Shown here in pieces: positions 45,552-54,269 of a DNA stretch of 64,000 nucleotides. Each line of letters starts with the position of its first letter. Position 1 is the first letter of the stretch. Location: the NCBI GenBank assembly GCA_037443945.1, contig JBBINH010000001.1:1-64000 (forward strand). Reading direction: 5' to 3'. The translations under genes and the position numbers were made by a program. The notes beneath the pieces were generated by a model, which saw only the letters and a list, made by a program, of their open reading frames with translations, made no database searches and was not told the DNA's origin. Origin of the DNA: SSF26 sp037443945 (GTDB taxonomy: Bacteria > Chloroflexota > Anaerolineae > J102).

Positions 45552-47195
45552 TTATTCGAGTTTTTGTGTCTTTTCGCCCAATGAGCGACTCCTTTTTTGC
45601 CATAAACGCTTGATCTGTTCCCAGGCGTGCCGGGCGCGTTCGGCCTCCACCTCATCGACCGGCTGCAAACCGTAGCGGGCATGGAGAAAACTTGTCGTCA
45701 GTTCGTGCAGGTCGGCTTCGACCTGGGGCCAATGTCGGCGCAGGGTTTGCTCGTATTCGAGCGGCGTCTGATGGGGCCGCCGCGCGGTTCCCAACTCGCC
45801 TGCCCGTTTGACCGCCCGCAGATAAAAGTAGCGCGTGCGATTGGTGGGCGAAAGCCCGCGCAACCGGATGTAGCGCCAAACGGCCGTCGTTGTCGTGCTT
45901 ATCGGCCTCGGTTGGCGGCGGTCTCGCCGGGGTCGACGGCCTCGGATGTTGCGCAGGGGAATCCGGGGTAGCCGTAGTCGCCTCCACCAGGCCCAACGCG
46001 GCCCAAAATCCGCACCCCAACGGCGGGCATAGATGAGCAGAAAATAGCCCGTGGTCAGCAGCAACAGGAGCCAGAAGAAGCCGACTCCGATCCAGGCCGG
46101 CATCCTAGCCCAGGTGAAGGCCGGCGGCGATACGGCGGCATCTAAGGGGTGTAACTCGGGTGGAGGCACCGGCGTGGTTTCCGGTGAGAACAGGTTGAGG
46201 ACCAGCGCTATCAGCAGGGCCATCAGGCCCACAACCAGGGTAACCAGCAGGATGGCGACCCGGATCAGGGCCAGGAGCACGGCGGCCAACCCGAAGGTGG
46301 AGCCGAGGGGCAACAGCAAGGCCAGGATGACCACCACCAGGATGACGGCAGTGGCATAGCGATGCCAGCGGGCCACCACCCGGTCACCGCCCGGCACGCC
46401 TTCGTAGTGCCAGCGCGCCCGTAACAGGGCCAGTCGTCCTTGGCTGAAGAGGAGCAGCCCTGTCAGCACATAGCCCACCAGCGCCAGCACCGCCGTGGGT
46501 GTCAGGTCTTGCCCATGCCGGCGCCACCATCCGGGTTCGCCCATCCGCTCCGCGCCTCGGCTCAAGGCTACGCAGATGAGCACGACCACGCCGCCCAGCA
46601 TCCAGGTTTCGCCGAAGGCCTCCAGCAGGGCCTGGCGATCGGGCGGCGATGCCTGCACCCAACCGCGCACCTGACCAAGCCGGTCGTAAGCGACCAGCTC
46701 GTCCGGCCGCAAGCCCAGGTCCAGAACGTTCGTGGCCGCAGCGGTAGCAAAGCGCCAGACGATGACCAGCATCAACCCGCCAAGGACGAAGGGCAGGTCA
46801 AAAAAGGTGAAGGGATTCAGAAACCAGGCCTGCCAGGTGGCGGCATCGAGGCGTTGGTCGAAGACGAACCAGCTCAACAGGCGCCACGCGACCAGCGCCA
46901 CCACCGGCTCGCTGACCTCCAGGCTCCAGCGGCGCCATGGGCGTCGCCGGGGGTGGGCCAGCCAGTACCGGGTATAGACCCCCTGCACCACCGTCAGGAT
47001 CCCCAACGGCCACAGCCAGAGCAAACGACGGTCGTCCAGCAAGGCGAGCAGAAGCTCACCCATCCCCTGCCACAAACAGAGGGCCAGAACGATGATCAAC
47101 ACAGGCCGACCGATAGCCTGTCGCCAGGCCTCATCATGCCGGTCTGCCGCTGCGTGGAGGGTTGCGGGTTGCGAAGGGGAAGCGGATGGGCTCAT
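45552..47195 (-). CDS. DUF4129 membrane protein
   Basis: The 547-residue protein has about eight membrane segments followed by a cytoplasmic DUF4129 domain (RPHQTPLEYEQTLRRHWPQV to HAWEQIKRLWQ). DUF4129 is often fused to, or encoded beside, transglutaminase-like proteins; none is seen here. Arg/Trp-rich loops precede the domain. ATG 47195 is used; the TTG at 47201 is less likely. A 14-bp palindrome (45530-45543) lies just past its stop. Confidence 0.7.
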   Translation of the reverse strand: MSPSASPSQPATLHAAADRHDEAWRQAIGRPVLIIVLALCLWQGMGELLLALLDDRRLLWLWPLGILTVVQGVYTRYWLAHPRRRPWRRWSLEVSEPVVALVAWRLLSWFVFDQRLDAATWQAWFLNPFTFFDLPFVLGGLMLVIVWRFATAAATNVLDLGLRPDELVAYDRLGQVRGWVQASPPDRQALLEAFGETWMLGGVVVLICVALSRGAERMGEPGWWRRHGQDLTPTAVLALVGYVLTGLLLFSQGRLALLRARWHYEGVPGGDRVVARWHRYATAVILVVVILALLLPLGSTFGLAAVLLALIRVAILLVTLVVGLMALLIALVLNLFSPETTPVPPPELHPLDAAVSPPAFTWARMPAWIGVGFFWLLLLLTTGYFLLIYARRWGADFGPRWAWWRRLRLPRIPLRNIRGRRPRRDRRQPRPISTTTTAVWRYIRLRGLSPTNRTRYFYLRAVKRAGELGTARRPHQTPLEYEQTLRRHWPQVEADLHELTTSFLHARYGLQPVDEVEAERARHAWEQIKRLWQKRSRSLGEKTQKLE

Positions 47196-47268
47196 GGTCA
47201 AGGCTGCAAGAGCGTGTGTTGGACAGCCGGTTTCATCATAGGGCAGCAGGTGGCGCCTGTCAACGCCG

Positions 47269-47315
47269 GGGCGGCCGGGCGGCCCCCTCGACCGGCCGGG
47301 GCCGCCCGGCCGCCC
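47269..47315. repeat. 18-bp perfect GC-only inverted repeat
   Basis: GGGCGGCCGGGCGGCCCC (47269-47286) is the exact reverse complement of 47298-47315, around an 11-base loop. The right arm equals bases 21-38 of this window. No T-run follows. It lies between divergent genes (DUF4129 protein and acyl-CoA dehydrogenase). It may be a REP-like element. Confidence 0.8.
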
Positions 47316-47362
47316 TTTGTCCCACCGCCTGGCGACAGCCTCCGCTTGTTCTTGAGACCCTT

Positions 47363-47391
47363 TTGACGCAACGCGTCATTGCTGCTAAAAT
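47363..47391 (+). promoter_or_regulatory. Promoter of acyl-CoA dehydrogenase with overlapping operator-like repeat
   Basis: TTGACG (47363-47368), 17 bases, TAAAAT (47386-47391). The inverted repeat TGACGC-AAC-GCGTCA (47364-47378) overlaps the -35 and is a likely repressor site (a TetR- or GntR-type operator would fit a fatty-acid gene). The leader to ATG 47526 is about 130 bases. Confidence 0.65.
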
Positions 47392-47525
47392 AGCCTTGAT
47401 CCGGCGACGGCATGACCGCCGGGTCCGACCGGATCGAGGATCGATGTGATTCCGCAACTGCCGGATGACGAGCGGCCGCTTTGGGTTATCGTCCCGGCGC
47501 CCTGCTTTTCCCTGAGGCGTCGACT

Positions 47526-48659
47526 ATGCTCAACTTCATGCTTTCGCCCGAACAAAAGATGCTGCGCGAGCTGGCGCACGAATTCGCCGAGAAGGAAATC
47601 AAACCGGTGGCCGAATACTACGACCGCCACGATGAATTCCCCTGGCCCGTTATCTGGAAAGCCCAGGAAAACGGACTCTTCAGTGTCAACATCCCCGAGG
47701 CGTACGGCGGCCCCGGTATGAGCCTGCTGGAGGAGTGTATCCTGAACGAAGAGCTGGCCTGGGCCTGTTCGGGGATTCAGACCTCGCTCATGCTCAACTC
47801 GCTGGCCGCCTTGCCCATTCTCATCGCCGGCAACGAAGACCAGAAGCGCAGGTACCTCACCCGTATGGCGGCCGGCACCATGGCGGCGTATTGTGTTACA
47901 GAACCGGGCGCCGGCTCGGATGTGGCCGGGATCAAGACCTTTGCCGAACGCCGTGGGGATCGCTATATCCTCAACGGCACCAAGACCTGGATTACGAACG
48001 GGCCCGTAGCCGATATCTTTGTCGTCTTTGCCAAAACCGATCGGGAGGCGCGCCACGAGGGCATCAGCGCTTTCATCGTCGAGCGAGCATGGGGGGTCAA
48101 AACGGGGAAGCCGCTGCCCAAGATGGGCCAACATGCCTCCAAGACAAGCGAGGTCTTTTTCGAAGACGTCGAAGTGCCCGTCGAAAACCGTCTCGGCCCG
48201 GAGGGATCCGGTTTTCTGACGGCGATGAAAGTCTTCGATAGCTCGCGACCGGCCGTGGCCGCCGCCGCGGTGGGTGTGGCGCGGCGGGCCTTCGAAGAAG
48301 CGACGGCCTATGCCAAGACACGCATGGCCTACGGCAAGCCGATCATCGCCCAGCAGGGTGTCAGCTTTATGCTGGCCGATATGGCCATGAACATCGAGGC
48401 CGGCCGCTTGTTGGCCTATCAGGCCGCCTGGCTCCTCGACAACGGCTATCCCAACACGATGCAGGCTGCTTATGCCAAAGCCTTCTGCGCCGACATGTGC
48501 ATGAAGGTGACGACCGACGCCGTGCAGGTCTTCGGTGGCTACGGCTATAGCCAGGAATATCCGGTGGAAAAGCTGATGCGCGATGCCAAGATTTACCAGA
48601 TTTACGAGGGTACCAGCCAGGTGATGCGCCACATCATCGCCCGCGAACTGTCGCGCTAG
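47526..48659 (+). CDS. Acyl-CoA dehydrogenase
   Basis: The 377-residue flavoenzyme introduces the alpha-beta double bond into acyl-CoA. CVTEPGAGSD and TKTWITNG mark the FAD and substrate regions, and IYEGTSQVMR near the C-terminus carries the catalytic glutamate. It is a complete ACAD of usual length. The start is ATG 47526 (MLNFMLSPEQKMLRE). It is transcribed from the promoter at 47363. The electron-transfer flavoprotein genes are not in the window, so the chain-length class is unknown. Confidence 0.94.
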   Translation: MLNFMLSPEQKMLRELAHEFAEKEIKPVAEYYDRHDEFPWPVIWKAQENGLFSVNIPEAYGGPGMSLLEECILNEELAWACSGIQTSLMLNSLAALPILIAGNEDQKRRYLTRMAAGTMAAYCVTEPGAGSDVAGIKTFAERRGDRYILNGTKTWITNGPVADIFVVFAKTDREARHEGISAFIVERAWGVKTGKPLPKMGQHASKTSEVFFEDVEVPVENRLGPEGSGFLTAMKVFDSSRPAVAAAAVGVARRAFEEATAYAKTRMAYGKPIIAQQGVSFMLADMAMNIEAGRLLAYQAAWLLDNGYPNTMQAAYAKAFCADMCMKVTTDAVQVFGGYGYSQEYPVEKLMRDAKIYQIYEGTSQVMRHIIARELSR

Positions 48660-48717
48660 ATCGGGCGCCCCGGATCGGCAGGTCATCGGCCGCACCGGTT
48701 CCGCATCGACGAACACA

Positions 48718-48755
48718 GGGCAGGCTTTTGGCCGCAATCTCCCCAGAGCCTGCCC
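48718..48755 (+). terminator. Possible terminator hairpin
   Basis: GGGCAGGCT (48718-48726) pairs with AGCCTGCCC (48747-48755) around a 20-base loop. The following TCCTTGTG is only weakly T-rich. It lies 58 bases past the acyl-CoA dehydrogenase stop. Confidence 0.5.
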
Positions 48756-48800
48756 TCCTTGTGTGGCCGCGGGCGACGACGGCCGGATGGGGTTGTCCGT

Positions 48801-48829
48801 TTGGTGCCAGCGCATCGTATCCATACAAT
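48801..48829 (+). promoter_or_regulatory. Candidate promoter of rhomboid gene
   Basis: TTGGTG (48801-48806), 17 bases, TACAAT (48824-48829), 131 bases before the GTG start of the rhomboid gene. Confidence 0.45.
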
Positions 48830-48959
48830 ACCGGTACCTATCCGCTTCAGGCCCCGTTGAGTCGGGCGCGATTTGGCGATCCCGCCTTCGGGTTCGGATG
48901 GGTCTGGCTGCGGATTCCGGCATGGATTCGTTACGATTTCGCGCTTTGTCAGTGTTCTC

Positions 48960-49655
48960 GTGATTCCTCTGCAAGACACCGTCCGCTCGCGTTCGTTGCC
49001 CCTGGTCAATTGGGCGTTGATCGCGGCCAACATTGTCGTTTTCTTTTTGATGGTCTCGGCTGGCCGTGGGGCCGAACGACTCACTATGGCTTTGGGCATT
49101 GTACCGGCGCGCTTATTGGCCGGCGACGAGCCTTGGGGCTGGCTGACCCTGGTCACCTCAATGTTTCTGCATGGCGGATGGGCCCATTTGTTCAGCAACG
49201 TTCTGGCCCTGTACATCTTCGGCGATAACGTCGAGGACCGACTGGGTAGTGGTCGGTATGTGGTGCTGTATTTGATGTCCGGCCTGGCGGCAGGCATCGT
49301 CCACATCGCTTTCAATCCCAACTCGACCATCCCGGCCATCGGTGCCAGCGGAGCCATTAGCGGGGTATTGGCGGCCTATTTCCTCTTCTTTCCCACGGCC
49401 CGTGTGATCACCCTGGTGCCGTTGTTCTTCTTGCCCTGGTTTGTGGAGATCCCGGCCGTCCTTTATCTGGGTTTTTGGTTCGTTTCGCAATTGCTCAACG
49501 GCGTCCTCAGCATCGTCGTCGATGCCCAGGCTCTGGGCGGCGTTGCCTGGTGGGCCCATGTGGGCGGTTTTGCGGCCGGACTCGTCCTGGCGCCAATCCT
49601 CAAACGCCGCCGCTACATCCGCCGCGTCTACCTCGACGAGTATTTCCCCTGGTGA
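48960..49655 (+). CDS. Rhomboid-family intramembrane serine protease
   Basis: The 231-residue protein has about six membrane helices. The catalytic serine lies in GASGAISG (Ser 130) and the histidine in AHVGGFAAG (His 200); WAHLFSNVLALYIFG is the conserved helix-2 region. It would cut single-pass membrane proteins. GTG 48960 (V-IPLQDTVRSRSLPLVNW) matches family starts; the open frame reaches 48873 but that part is not conserved. The SDH-type protease gene begins 51 bases downstream. Confidence 0.88.
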   Translation: MIPLQDTVRSRSLPLVNWALIAANIVVFFLMVSAGRGAERLTMALGIVPARLLAGDEPWGWLTLVTSMFLHGGWAHLFSNVLALYIFGDNVEDRLGSGRYVVLYLMSGLAAGIVHIAFNPNSTIPAIGASGAISGVLAAYFLFFPTARVITLVPLFFLPWFVEIPAVLYLGFWFVSQLLNGVLSIVVDAQALGGVAWWAHVGGFAAGLVLAPILKRRRYIRRVYLDEYFPW

Positions 49656-49706
49656 GGGGAACGTTGGCACATGCAAACGTTCTGACTTTCAACGTTTTGA
49701 TGTTCT

Positions 49707-50549
49707 ATGGACTTTTTCGCCCTTATCTGGTTGTTTTTCATCATATCGTCCCTGCAGCCGATCATCCAGCAGAAGATGCTGGAAATGGAGCGCTTGCGCC
49801 TTTTGGAGCGCCTGGAGAAACGACGCAATAGCCGTGTGATCGTGCTCATTCACCGCCAGGAAACCCTGAGCCTGCTGGGCTTTCCGCTGGTGCGCTATAT
49901 CACCATCGAGGACTCCGAGGCCGTGCTGCGGGCGATCAAGATGACCGACAAAGACATCCCCATCGACCTGGTCCTGCATACGCCCGGTGGGCTTGTCCTG
50001 GCATCCGAACAGATCGCCCACGCCCTCCGGCGCCATCCGGCCAAGGTCACCGTGTTCGTTCCGCATTACGCCATGTCGGGCGGCACCCTCATCGCCCTGG
50101 CTGCCGACGAGATCGTCATGGACGAAAACGCCGTTCTGGGGCCGGTCGATCCGCAGTTGGGCCAGCACCCGGCGGCCTCTGTGCTCAAGGTGTTGGAGCG
50201 TAAGCCTATCCATGAGATCGACGATGAGACGATCATCATGGCCGACATTGCCGAAAAAGCCCTGCGGCAGGTCAAGGCCACGGTGAGCGAGCTGCTGCAG
50301 GACAAAATGACCGCCGAGCAGGCCGAGAGGGTGGCAACGATGCTGGTCACAGGCACCTGGACCCACGATTATCCCATCACGGTGGCGGAAGCCCGTGCTC
50401 TCGGTTTGACCGTCAGCACCGATATGCCGGAGGAAATCTACCGGTTGATGGCGCTCTATCCGCAAACGGCGCAACGCCGGCCCTCGGTCGAATACATCCC
50501 CTTGCCGCGCTCGCGCGAACCGGAACCGGGCCGCCGTGCTCGTCCCTGA
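49707..50549 (+). CDS. SDH/SppA-like ClpP-fold membrane protease
   Basis: The 280-residue protein has one N-terminal membrane helix, a basic linker, then a crotonase/ClpP-fold domain: DLVLHTPGGLVLASEQIA, PHYAMSGGTLIALAADEIVMDENAVLGPVDPQLG. The serine in YAMSGG and later lysine/aspartate residues match the SDH-proteinase (S49-related) family. It probably degrades membrane-associated peptides. ATG 49707. It precedes trpA by 17 bases; the rhomboid just upstream makes a two-protease pair. Confidence 0.82.
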   Translation: MDFFALIWLFFIISSLQPIIQQKMLEMERLRLLERLEKRRNSRVIVLIHRQETLSLLGFPLVRYITIEDSEAVLRAIKMTDKDIPIDLVLHTPGGLVLASEQIAHALRRHPAKVTVFVPHYAMSGGTLIALAADEIVMDENAVLGPVDPQLGQHPAASVLKVLERKPIHEIDDETIIMADIAEKALRQVKATVSELLQDKMTAEQAERVATMLVTGTWTHDYPITVAEARALGLTVSTDMPEEIYRLMALYPQTAQRRPSVEYIPLPRSREPEPGRRARP

Positions 50550-50566
50550 AGGGCCAAGGTCACTCC

Positions 50567-51403
50567 ATGCCAACCATTGGCCATGCCCAGCCTATGACCG
50601 GCATCACTCCGCTTGCTTCCACATTTGCCCGTGCTAAGGCCGAAGGCCGGGCCGCCTTCATGCCGTATTGGCCGGTAGGTTACCCTGATCTGGACACGAG
50701 TCGGGCCATTTTCGCCGATCTGGTCGCGGCTGGCGCCGACCTGATCGAGGTCGGCATCCCCTTTTCCGACCCTCTGGCCGACGGTCCTACCATCCAGGCG
50801 GCCACGCAGCAGGCCCTGGCCCATGGGGTAACCCCGGCCGTATGTCTGGAGACCGTGCGCAACCTGCGCGAACGCGGGGTGACGGTGCCCCTGGTGCTCA
50901 TGGGCTATCTCAACCCCATCCTGGCCTACGGTAGCGCGCGGTTTGTGGCCGCGGCGGCTGCCGCCGGCGCCGATGGCCTGATCATCCCCGATCTCCCTCC
51001 CGACGAGGCGGCCGCGATCGAGACCGCCTGCGCCGAACACGACCTGGCCTTTATCTGCCTGGTCGCACCCACCAGCACCCCCGAACGCATCGCCCTTGCT
51101 GCCGCCCACAGTCGCGGTTTTCTGTATCTGGTCAGTGTCACCGGCATCACCGGCGCCCGCGCCGAGTTGCCGCCGCATCTGACCGAGTTCGTAGGCCGTG
51201 TTCGGCAGCATACCGATCTGCCCCTGGCCGTCGGTTTCGGCATCAGCACCCCGGCTCAGGCGGCTGCCGTGGCAGCCCTTGCCGACGGCGTCATCGTGGG
51301 CAGCGCGCTCATCCGTCAGGCCAACGGCCCTGACCCACGGTCGGCCGTGGCGGCATTGGCAACGTCCCTGGCCCAGGCCGTCCATCGCCCGCGTCATGCC
51401 TGA
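50567..51403 (+). CDS. trpA: Tryptophan synthase alpha chain
   Basis: The 278-residue TIM barrel cleaves indole-3-glycerol phosphate. The signature LIEVGIPFSDPLADGPTIQ holds the catalytic Glu and Asp, and the GITGARAEL loop and GVIVGSALI phosphate site are present. ATG 50567 is used; ATG 50594 is possible. There is no trpB or other trp gene next to it, and its 3' end overlaps the downstream methylase gene by 8 bases. The beta chain must be encoded elsewhere. Confidence 0.95.
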   Translation: MPTIGHAQPMTGITPLASTFARAKAEGRAAFMPYWPVGYPDLDTSRAIFADLVAAGADLIEVGIPFSDPLADGPTIQAATQQALAHGVTPAVCLETVRNLRERGVTVPLVLMGYLNPILAYGSARFVAAAAAAGADGLIIPDLPPDEAAAIETACAEHDLAFICLVAPTSTPERIALAAAHSRGFLYLVSVTGITGARAELPPHLTEFVGRVRQHTDLPLAVGFGISTPAQAAAVAALADGVIVGSALIRQANGPDPRSAVAALATSLAQAVHRPRHA

Positions 51404-52184
51404 GCGCCTTGCCCTGCGCCCGCCGCTGAAATGGGCCGGCGGCAAGCGCTGGCTCGTGCCTCATCTGCAGCCGCTGTGGCAGCCCCATCGACACCGCCGC
51501 TTGGTCGAGCCCTTTTGCGGCGGGCTGGCCGTGACCCTGGGCCTGCTTCCGGAGCGGGCTTTGCTTAACGACGCCAATCCCCATCTCATCAACTTTTATC
51601 GCTGGCTGCAACGGGGCCTGGTCATCACCTGGGCGATGCGCAACGAGCGCGAGGACTATTACAACGCCCGGGCGCGTTTCAATCAGCTCATCCGGGAGGG
51701 ACAATGGCAAAGCGCCGAAGCCGCCGGTCTGTTTTACTACCTGAACCGCACAGGCTATAACGGCCTGTGTCGCTTCAATCAGGCCGGTTTTTTCAACGTG
51801 CCCTTTGGTCGTTACCGCACCATTGCCTACGAATACGATTTCCGGACCTATCAACCGCTGCTCGGCCGCTGGGAGTTCACCGCCGTGCGTTTTACCGAGC
51901 TGCCGGTGGTCGCCGATGATTTCATCTATGCCGACCCTCCCTACGACGTGGAATTCACCCAGTATGCCGCCGGTGGTTTTGGCTGGAACGACCAGGTCGA
52001 GCTGGCCGAATGGCTGGCCCGGCATCCGGGGCCGGTGGTCGCCTCGAATCAGGCCACGGAGCGGATCGTCCGGTTGTACGAGAGCCTGGGTTTTACCCTG
52101 CAGTTCTTGACCGCACCCCGGCGGATCAGTTGCACCGGTGAGCGCCGTCCGGCGCAGGAGATGCTGGCCTGGCGAGGGTTATGA
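51396..52184 (+). CDS. Dam-type DNA adenine N6-methyltransferase (orphan)
   Basis: The 262-residue enzyme has the alpha-class adenine methylase motifs: KWAGGKRWLVPHL at the start, VEPFCGGLAVTLGL (AdoMet site), YLNRTGYNGLCRFN, and the catalytic YADPPYD. It resembles Dam/D12-class proteins that often methylate GATC-like sites, but the target is not predictable. No restriction endonuclease lies beside it. The start overlaps the trpA end (ATGCCTGA), implying coupled translation. The convergent PBP gene ends 25 bases away. Confidence 0.9.
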   Translation: MPERLALRPPLKWAGGKRWLVPHLQPLWQPHRHRRLVEPFCGGLAVTLGLLPERALLNDANPHLINFYRWLQRGLVITWAMRNEREDYYNARARFNQLIREGQWQSAEAAGLFYYLNRTGYNGLCRFNQAGFFNVPFGRYRTIAYEYDFRTYQPLLGRWEFTAVRFTELPVVADDFIYADPPYDVEFTQYAAGGFGWNDQVELAEWLARHPGPVVASNQATERIVRLYESLGFTLQFLTAPRRISCTGERRPAQEMLAWRGL

Positions 52185-52208
52185 GGCAGCCCGTCCGGCT
52201 TGTGGTCT

Positions 52209-54269
52209 TCAGGGCGCTGCCGGCGGGGGCTGATCGACCTTGAAGACCTCCAGGCGGCGGTGGGGACATTCCGGTGTGGCCAGGGTGCCCGTATCGGCGC
52301 AAATCTCCAGCTCGACCACATCGGCCGGTCGCCTAAACGGGACCACCGGCAGGCCCTCGTGGGCGCGGCGCATGAACTGATGCCAGATGGGGGCGGCCAC
52401 CACAGCCCCGCTCGCCTCTGCTTGCATGGGCGTGTTGTCGGGGTTGCCCACCCAGACACCGGCCACCAGGGTGGGCGTATAGCCCACGGCCCAGGCGTCG
52501 CGAAAGTCGTCGGTCGTGCCTGTTTTGATGGCGGACGGCCGATCGGGCAGTTCCATCCAGCGGGCGACACCGGCGAAAGCCGGCCTGCGCGCCTCCGGGT
52601 CGCTGAGGATGGAGGTGATCAGATAAGCATGGGCCGGCGCCATCACCGGTTGTCGGAACGGTTGGCTTTCATCGATCAGCAGATTCCCGTCTGCATCGCG
52701 CACTCGTAGCAGCGGATGGGGTTGTACCCGCAAACCGCCGTTGGCAAAGGCGGCAAAGGCTGCCGTCATCTCCAACAGACTCACCTCACCGCCGCCCAGG
52801 GTCAGGGCCAGGCCATAATCGGGCCGCGTGAGCGTGGTAATCCCCAGCCGGGCGGCAACCTCCACCAGAGCCGGGACGCCCACGTGTTGCAGCGCCTTGA
52901 CGGCCGGGATGTTGTAGCTGTTGGCCAGGGCCGAACGCACGCTGACGGGACCGTGAAAGCGACCGTCGTAATTGCGGGGGCGGTAGGGAGGACGGCCGGG
53001 CCCGTCCGGGAAGACGGTCGGCTCGTCCACAAGGATGGTCGCCGGCGTCCAATAGTCGGGATGCTCAAAGGTCGCCAGGTAGGTCAGCGGTTTGATGGTG
53101 CTGCCCGTCTGGCGGGGGACGATGGCCATATTGACCTGCCCGCTTGCGGCGGCAAAATCGGGTGAGCCGACCATGGCCAGGATCTCGCCGGAATGGGGAT
53201 CCAACGCCACCAACGCCAACCCTTCGACGCCGACGCCTCGCTCTCGCAAGAGGGCCGCTCCGGCCGCAACCGCCTGTTCCGCCAGCCGTTGCAAACGGCC
53301 GTCCAGCGTGGTTTGCACCTGCAAACCGCCTTTACTGACGATTTCGGGACCGAATTGCTCTTCCAGAACCTGCCGTACATAAAGCACGAAATGCGGCGCC
53401 GGCAAATCCTCCCGGCGTTGCGCCAGGATGGTCGCCGGAGGGCGGCCTTCCCATTCCTGCCAGGCTGCCGTGGCCTCCTGCGGACTTAGGAAGCCGTGTT
53501 CGACCATGAGACGCAGCACGTCGGCCTGTCGGGCCCGGGCGTCTTCCCAGCGCGTGTAGGGGTCATACAGGGCCGGATATTGGGCAATGCCGGCGATAAG
53601 CGCTGCTTCGGCCAGGGTTAGATCGGCCGCCGCTTTGTTGAAATACGTCCGGGCCGCGGCCTCGGCCCCATAGGCCAGGTTGCCGTAGAAAATGTGATTG
53701 AGATAGATCTCGAGAATGGTATCCTTGTCGTAGCGTCGGCTGATCTCGATGGCCAGAATGGCTTCCTTGAGTTTGCGGCTCAGGGTTTTGTCGGCACCGA
53801 GATAAGTCAATTTGACCAGTTGCTGGGGGATGCCACTCCCGCCCGGCAACCGCGTATCGCGGCGCAGGGCGTAGTAGAGGGCTCGGACGACCCCCACCGG
53901 ATCCACGCCGGCATGACGATAGAAATTGGGGTCTTCCGTCGCCAGCGTGGCATTGATGAGATAGGGACTGATGCTGCCCAAGGGGACCACCATGCGACGG
54001 CCGGCATCGCGCGGAAAAATTTCGTAGAGAAGGTAGCCATCCCGATCGTAAATCGCCGTGGATTTGAACGTATTGGCGCGATCGCGTAACTCTTGAGGCG
54101 AAGGCAGGGTCGCTGCCACCTGAGCATAGCCCCAGGCGATCAGACCGAGACCGGCAGACAACAGACCGGCGCTCAGCAGCGTAGCCGCCACGAGGACGCG
54201 CAGGAGGTCGGCGACGGGCGAAGGCCTCGTCACCATCATGCCAGAGGATACACGCGTTGCGTTGGTCAT
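52209..54269 (-). CDS. Class A penicillin-binding protein (transglycosylase/transpeptidase)
   Basis: The 686-residue protein has an N-terminal membrane anchor (VLVAATLLSAGLLSAGLGLIAWGY), a glycosyltransferase-51 domain with ATEDPNFYRHAGVDP and QLVKLTYLG, and a transpeptidase domain with TGSTIKPL (active Ser), SYN and IKTGTTDDFRDAWAVGY. A C-terminal extension carries LEICADTGTLATPECP. It polymerises and crosslinks peptidoglycan outside the membrane. Its ATG overlaps the stop of the DUF402 gene (ATGA), so it lies downstream in the same transcript; the SOS-boxed region upstream of that gene may therefore influence it. Confidence 0.93.
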   Translation of the reverse strand: MTNATRVSSGMMVTRPSPVADLLRVLVAATLLSAGLLSAGLGLIAWGYAQVAATLPSPQELRDRANTFKSTAIYDRDGYLLYEIFPRDAGRRMVVPLGSISPYLINATLATEDPNFYRHAGVDPVGVVRALYYALRRDTRLPGGSGIPQQLVKLTYLGADKTLSRKLKEAILAIEISRRYDKDTILEIYLNHIFYGNLAYGAEAAARTYFNKAAADLTLAEAALIAGIAQYPALYDPYTRWEDARARQADVLRLMVEHGFLSPQEATAAWQEWEGRPPATILAQRREDLPAPHFVLYVRQVLEEQFGPEIVSKGGLQVQTTLDGRLQRLAEQAVAAGAALLRERGVGVEGLALVALDPHSGEILAMVGSPDFAAASGQVNMAIVPRQTGSTIKPLTYLATFEHPDYWTPATILVDEPTVFPDGPGRPPYRPRNYDGRFHGPVSVRSALANSYNIPAVKALQHVGVPALVEVAARLGITTLTRPDYGLALTLGGGEVSLLEMTAAFAAFANGGLRVQPHPLLRVRDADGNLLIDESQPFRQPVMAPAHAYLITSILSDPEARRPAFAGVARWMELPDRPSAIKTGTTDDFRDAWAVGYTPTLVAGVWVGNPDNTPMQAEASGAVVAAPIWHQFMRRAHEGLPVVPFRRPADVVELEICADTGTLATPECPHRRLEVFKVDQPPPAAP

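Noticed and set aside
49664..49705. AACGTT-rich stretch before the SDH-type protease gene resembling the MITE core
   Set aside because: It has no inverted ends, no target duplication and irregular spacing, so it is not counted as a copy.
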